Source: JACCSI01 sp963815285
GTDB lineage: Bacteria > Acidobacteriota > Vicinamibacteria > Vicinamibacterales > UBA2999
Direction: 5' to 3'
NCBI GenBank assembly: GCA_963815285.1
Contig: CAWFGB010000006.1
Location: forward strand, 1 to 64,000
DNA: 64,000 bases
How positions within the stretch are numbered: position 1 is the first letter of the stretch; each line of letters begins with the position of its first letter. The notes under the pieces were generated by a model, which saw only the letters and a list, made by a program, of their open reading frames with translations, had not been told where the DNA came from and did no database searches. The position numbers were made by a program, and so were the translations under genes. Shown in pieces: positions 61,396 through 64,000 of the stretch.

Positions 61396-62082
61396 ATGAA
61401 TTGCTCATCTATTTCAGCAATGGCCCCTCGTTACCGACCACCTGCGAGCCAAGACACCTCCGTCACGCTTGGGGCGCGGATGCGTCAAGAAAGGGAACGA
61501 CGGAACATCTCTATCGCGTCGATTTCCGAAAGCACCAAAATACTCGGCGCGTTGCTCGAAGGCCTGGAGAACGACGATGTGTCGCGCTGGCCGACGGGGT
61601 TTTACCGTCGGGCGTTCATGCGCGCCTATGCCAAGGCGATTGGCGTTGATGCGGACGCGGCGTTGAAGGAGTTTCTGGAACGGTTTCCTGAACCTGAAGA
61701 CCAGGTACCGTCAGTGCCGCTCAGCGCGGTCTTTCAGACTGCCGCACCACCGGTCCCGGCGCGGCGGATACAGACGTCAGCAACTGGGCCGTGGTTCTCT
61801 GAGAGCGCCCTCCTCCGGGGATTCGGTCTGCGCTGCTTCGCGGTTGCCGTCGATCTCTTCGTCGTCTCAGTAATGGGGCTGGCGCTCTTTGTCGTCCTCG
61901 GGATGTTCTGGGCACCAGCGTTTCTGGCGACCGCCGCCTATTACTCGGTCAGCATTCTGGTGCTCGGCAACACGCCGGGGGTGTGTCTTTTTGCCGACCC
62001 GGCAAAGTGGAATTCGCGCCTGCAGCGCCTTACGGTGCAAGGTTCGAGGTTCCACGGGTTCGCGCGGACCACGAACCACTAA
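61396..62082 (+). CDS. RodZ-type HTH protein with membrane segments, no DUF4115
   Basis: About 228 residues from ATG 61396 (ATG 61420 also possible). The N-terminal HTH matches RodZ (TLGARMRQERERRNISIASI, then WPTGFYRRAFMRAYAKAIGV). Two hydrophobic segments follow (CFAVAVDLFVVSVMGLALFV and FLATAAYYSVSILVLGNTP) and a short tail, instead of the periplasmic DUF4115 domain. A cytosolic-HTH membrane protein of this kind may bind DNA or the cytoskeleton. It is divergent from the PDZ-hydrolase gene. Confidence 0.68.
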   Translation: MNCSSISAMAPRYRPPASQDTSVTLGARMRQERERRNISIASISESTKILGALLEGLENDDVSRWPTGFYRRAFMRAYAKAIGVDADAALKEFLERFPEPEDQVPSVPLSAVFQTAAPPVPARRIQTSATGPWFSESALLRGFGLRCFAVAVDLFVVSVMGLALFVVLGMFWAPAFLATAAYYSVSILVLGNTPGVCLFADPAKWNSRLQRLTVQGSRFHGFARTTNH

Positions 62083-62111
62083 CGGCGGCGAAAGCCCGCC
62101 CGGCGTCATTC

Positions 62112-62165
62112 TCACGCACGGCCTGTCCCCGCGTGACGCACGGCCTGTCCCTGCGCGACCTTTCC
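62112..62165 (+). repeat. ACGCACGGCCTGTCCC repeat, two copies
   Basis: Two near-identical copies of the 50.1 kb unit plus a degenerate third, in direct orientation, between the HTH protein gene and the amidase stop. Confidence 0.8.
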
Positions 62166-62186
62166 CCGCCTGACCTCGACGACGGC

Positions 62187-63956
62187 CTACGCCTCGTCCA
62201 GCTTGGCCGGTTTCTTGAGATGATGGCCGGCCGCGTCCTGATATGCCTTGGCCACCGCGATCAGCTCGTTTTCCATGTACGGGCGGGCGAAGAATGTCAC
62301 GTTCGTCGGTGAGCCAAATTCGCTGAGCCCGTTCGGCATGTTCATCGCCGGGTAGCACGCCAAATTCGCCATCGTCGAATGCCGTTGTGCCGGTCCCTGC
62401 GGGCGGTTGTTACCGCCACGAGGTGGCTCGGCCGGGGCTCCGTCCGGCCGGGGCGGTGCCGGCGCGCCGGGATTGCTGTTCGACGCCACCACGTAGACGT
62501 CGAGTCCTTGGGTGGCCTCGGCCAGCTTCATCATCATCATCATCCGGACCCGTTGGGATTGCAGGAAGTCAACGGCCGACGTCAGCCGCCCGGTCGGGCG
62601 TCCGCCACCACGCGCTTCCTTCATCCGCCCGGCGCGGGCGAACTCGTCGAAATAGGCGGCCGACTCCACGCTGATCGCGCTGACGTTGGTATAGGTGTCC
62701 GGGATCGTCATCGGGATGAACTCGCCCACGCCGACCGAGCGTAAAATGTCGAGGACGGCGGTGGCGTTGGCCTTGACGGTCGCGTTCGTGATCTCGTCGA
62801 ACGATTCCTTGATGTAGCCGACGCGCAGCTTGCGGACATCGGTCTGGGCATTCCAGTTGAAGGGCACATCCGTGACGCTCATGTCGCGGTGGTCGGGTTT
62901 GGCCACCGCCTGCATCACAATCGCGCAGTCTTCCGCGTAGCGGCACATCGGACCCAGGCGGTCCATGGTCCACGACAACGCCATGACCCCGTGGCGGCTG
63001 ATGCGTCCAAACGTCGGCCTCAGCGCCGGCAGCCCGCAGCGTGCCGCCGGGCTCAGAATCGATCCGCTCGTTTCGCTGCCGATGGCAAAGGCCACGCAGC
63101 CTGCGGCGGTGGCTGACGCCGGTCCCGCGGAGGATCCGCTCGAGCCAAGTGAGGGGTCCCACGGGCTCTTGGTCTGGCCGCCGAACCAGTTATCGCCGGC
63201 CGCCAGTTCGCCGGTCGTGAGCTTCGCGATGAGCACGGCGCCCGCCTCGCGGAGCATTTCCACGATGCTCGCGTCGTAATCGAAGACCTGCTCTTTGAAC
63301 GCCGGCGAGCCCCACGTCGTCGTGAATCCCTTGACCGAGATGATGTCCTTGGCACCCCACGGGATGCCGTGCAGCGGGCCCTTGTAGCGTCCGGCCGCGA
63401 TCTCGCTATCGGCACGCCGCGCTTCGGCGCGGCCGTAGTCATCGAGGAAGGTCACGACGTTGTTCAACTTGCCGTTGTAGCGATGCAGCCGCGTCAGGTA
63501 CATCTCGGTGAGTTCGACCGAAGTCACCTGTCGCGTGCGCACGAGCTCCGCCAGATGCCGCACTGGCCAGAAGGCGACGTCTTCGAGATCGGCCGGGCGC
63601 TTGACCGCTGGGTTCCCGCTCATGCGGAACGGCATGCGTGTCTTGGAGACCTGAATGCCGGGCACGATGGGGCTGAAGTGGAAAGGAGGCGAGACGTCCA
63701 GCGGGATCTGAATCTTGCGGAGTTCCTCGAGCGACGTCAGGTTCCTGTTCGCGTTCTCGACCAGCTGTTTGCGATCGTCCTCGCTCAACTCGACACCGGA
63801 CAGTTTCAACGCATCGGTCAGCATGGCGAGCGTGATTTGCGACGCCCCGGCGTCCTGCATCCTCGCCCAGAGCACGCCCGGCACCAGTGTGGTTCCGAGG
63901 CCCACGCTGGCGAAATGCGTCATGAACCGGCGTCTTGTTTCTACCGTGTCGATCAT
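62187..63956 (-). CDS. Exported amidase-signature enzyme
   Basis: A 589-residue protein with an N-terminal Tat-like export signal (TRRRFMTHFASVGLGTTLVP). The amidase signature triad is visible: catalytic lysine in IPWGAKDIISVKGFTT, the serine-rich segment LGSSGSSAGPASATAAGCVA and the nucleophile region GSETSGSILSPAARCG. It should hydrolyse an amide in the periplasm. A Pro/Gly/Arg-rich stretch (GAPAPPRPDGAPAEPPRGGN) interrupts the C-terminal part near residue 495. The substrate is unknown. Confidence 0.9.
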   Translation of the reverse strand: MIDTVETRRRFMTHFASVGLGTTLVPGVLWARMQDAGASQITLAMLTDALKLSGVELSEDDRKQLVENANRNLTSLEELRKIQIPLDVSPPFHFSPIVPGIQVSKTRMPFRMSGNPAVKRPADLEDVAFWPVRHLAELVRTRQVTSVELTEMYLTRLHRYNGKLNNVVTFLDDYGRAEARRADSEIAAGRYKGPLHGIPWGAKDIISVKGFTTTWGSPAFKEQVFDYDASIVEMLREAGAVLIAKLTTGELAAGDNWFGGQTKSPWDPSLGSSGSSAGPASATAAGCVAFAIGSETSGSILSPAARCGLPALRPTFGRISRHGVMALSWTMDRLGPMCRYAEDCAIVMQAVAKPDHRDMSVTDVPFNWNAQTDVRKLRVGYIKESFDEITNATVKANATAVLDILRSVGVGEFIPMTIPDTYTNVSAISVESAAYFDEFARAGRMKEARGGGRPTGRLTSAVDFLQSQRVRMMMMMKLAEATQGLDVYVVASNSNPGAPAPPRPDGAPAEPPRGGNNRPQGPAQRHSTMANLACYPAMNMPNGLSEFGSPTNVTFFARPYMENELIAVAKAYQDAAGHHLKKPAKLDEA

Positions 63957-63976
63957 GCAGCCCTCCGCTACGGCAG

Positions 63977-63982
63977 AGTATA
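63977..63982 (-). promoter_or_regulatory. -10 box TATACT of the amidase gene
   Basis: On the minus strand TATACT lies about 20 nt before the ATG at 63956. GGAGGG lies 4 nt before the start, so this is an ordinary leadered promoter. Confidence 0.5.
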
Positions 63983-64000
63983 GCGGAGACAGCGTCGGGG

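Overview
This is a high-G+C bacterial chromosome segment carrying about 65 supportable protein genes, two tRNAs and no complete mobile element. Two very long FtsX/MacB-type permeases of the ADOP kind, DUF6265 proteins, Tat-signal enzymes, a RodZ-like helix-turn-helix membrane protein and several universal stress proteins (USPs) together suggest an Acidobacteriota genome, probably near the Vicinamibacteria. That placement is inferred from gene content and was not computed.

Layout. 0.2-4.9 kb: small regulators and SnoaL/VOC/GNAT proteins, with two FNR-type palindromes near 3.3 kb. 4.9-10.3 kb: divergent pgi and tal, then a SelL-related redox gene that reads cleanly only if an in-frame TGA encodes selenocysteine, then ligD. 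10.3-15.3 kb: an FHA-GAF-HD-GYP signalling protein, an SGNH lipoprotein, a methyltransferase, an AsmA-like protein and tRNA-His. 15.4-19.4 kb: the N-degron set aat-clpS-clpA, interrupted by a 460-bp inverted minisatellite. 19.4-22.4 kb: a partner-switching cascade (REC-PP2C phosphatase, H-box/REC/HPt protein, STAS antagonist, RsbW-like kinase). 22.6-32.3 kb: small membrane and zinc-ribbon proteins, tRNA-Arg, a class V aminotransferase, an ADOP permease, DUF6265, AraC and a secreted HpcH-like aldolase. 32.3-48.2 kb: a RodZ-like protein, a broken nrfH-like cytochrome, a sigma-54-type response regulator, a HemG-like flavodoxin, four USP genes, two cytochromes c, pncA-pncB, a frameshifted outer-membrane protein, a Pat-like acetyltransferase and a PAS histidine kinase. 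This stretch looks like a redox or low-oxygen stress island. 48.4-64 kb: secreted proteins, a beta-propeller protein with a collagen-like linker, a two-component system followed by a second ADOP permease, an ECF sigma/anti-sigma operon whose anti-sigma factor ends in a CxxCH motif, a second HTH membrane protein and an amidase.

Three themes cut across the window. First, eleven genes have a TANNNT hexamer 6-8 nt before the start codon and no Shine-Dalgarno sequence, which suggests frequent leaderless transcription. Second, a GGTGCG minisatellite family occurs between genes, and the same unit appears in coding sequence as collagen-like Gly-Ala-Pro repeats. Third, other short dispersed repeats (ACGCACGGCCTGTCCC arrays, a CACAGA element, a CCTTGG element) lie between genes and, in pgi, inside a gene in frame.
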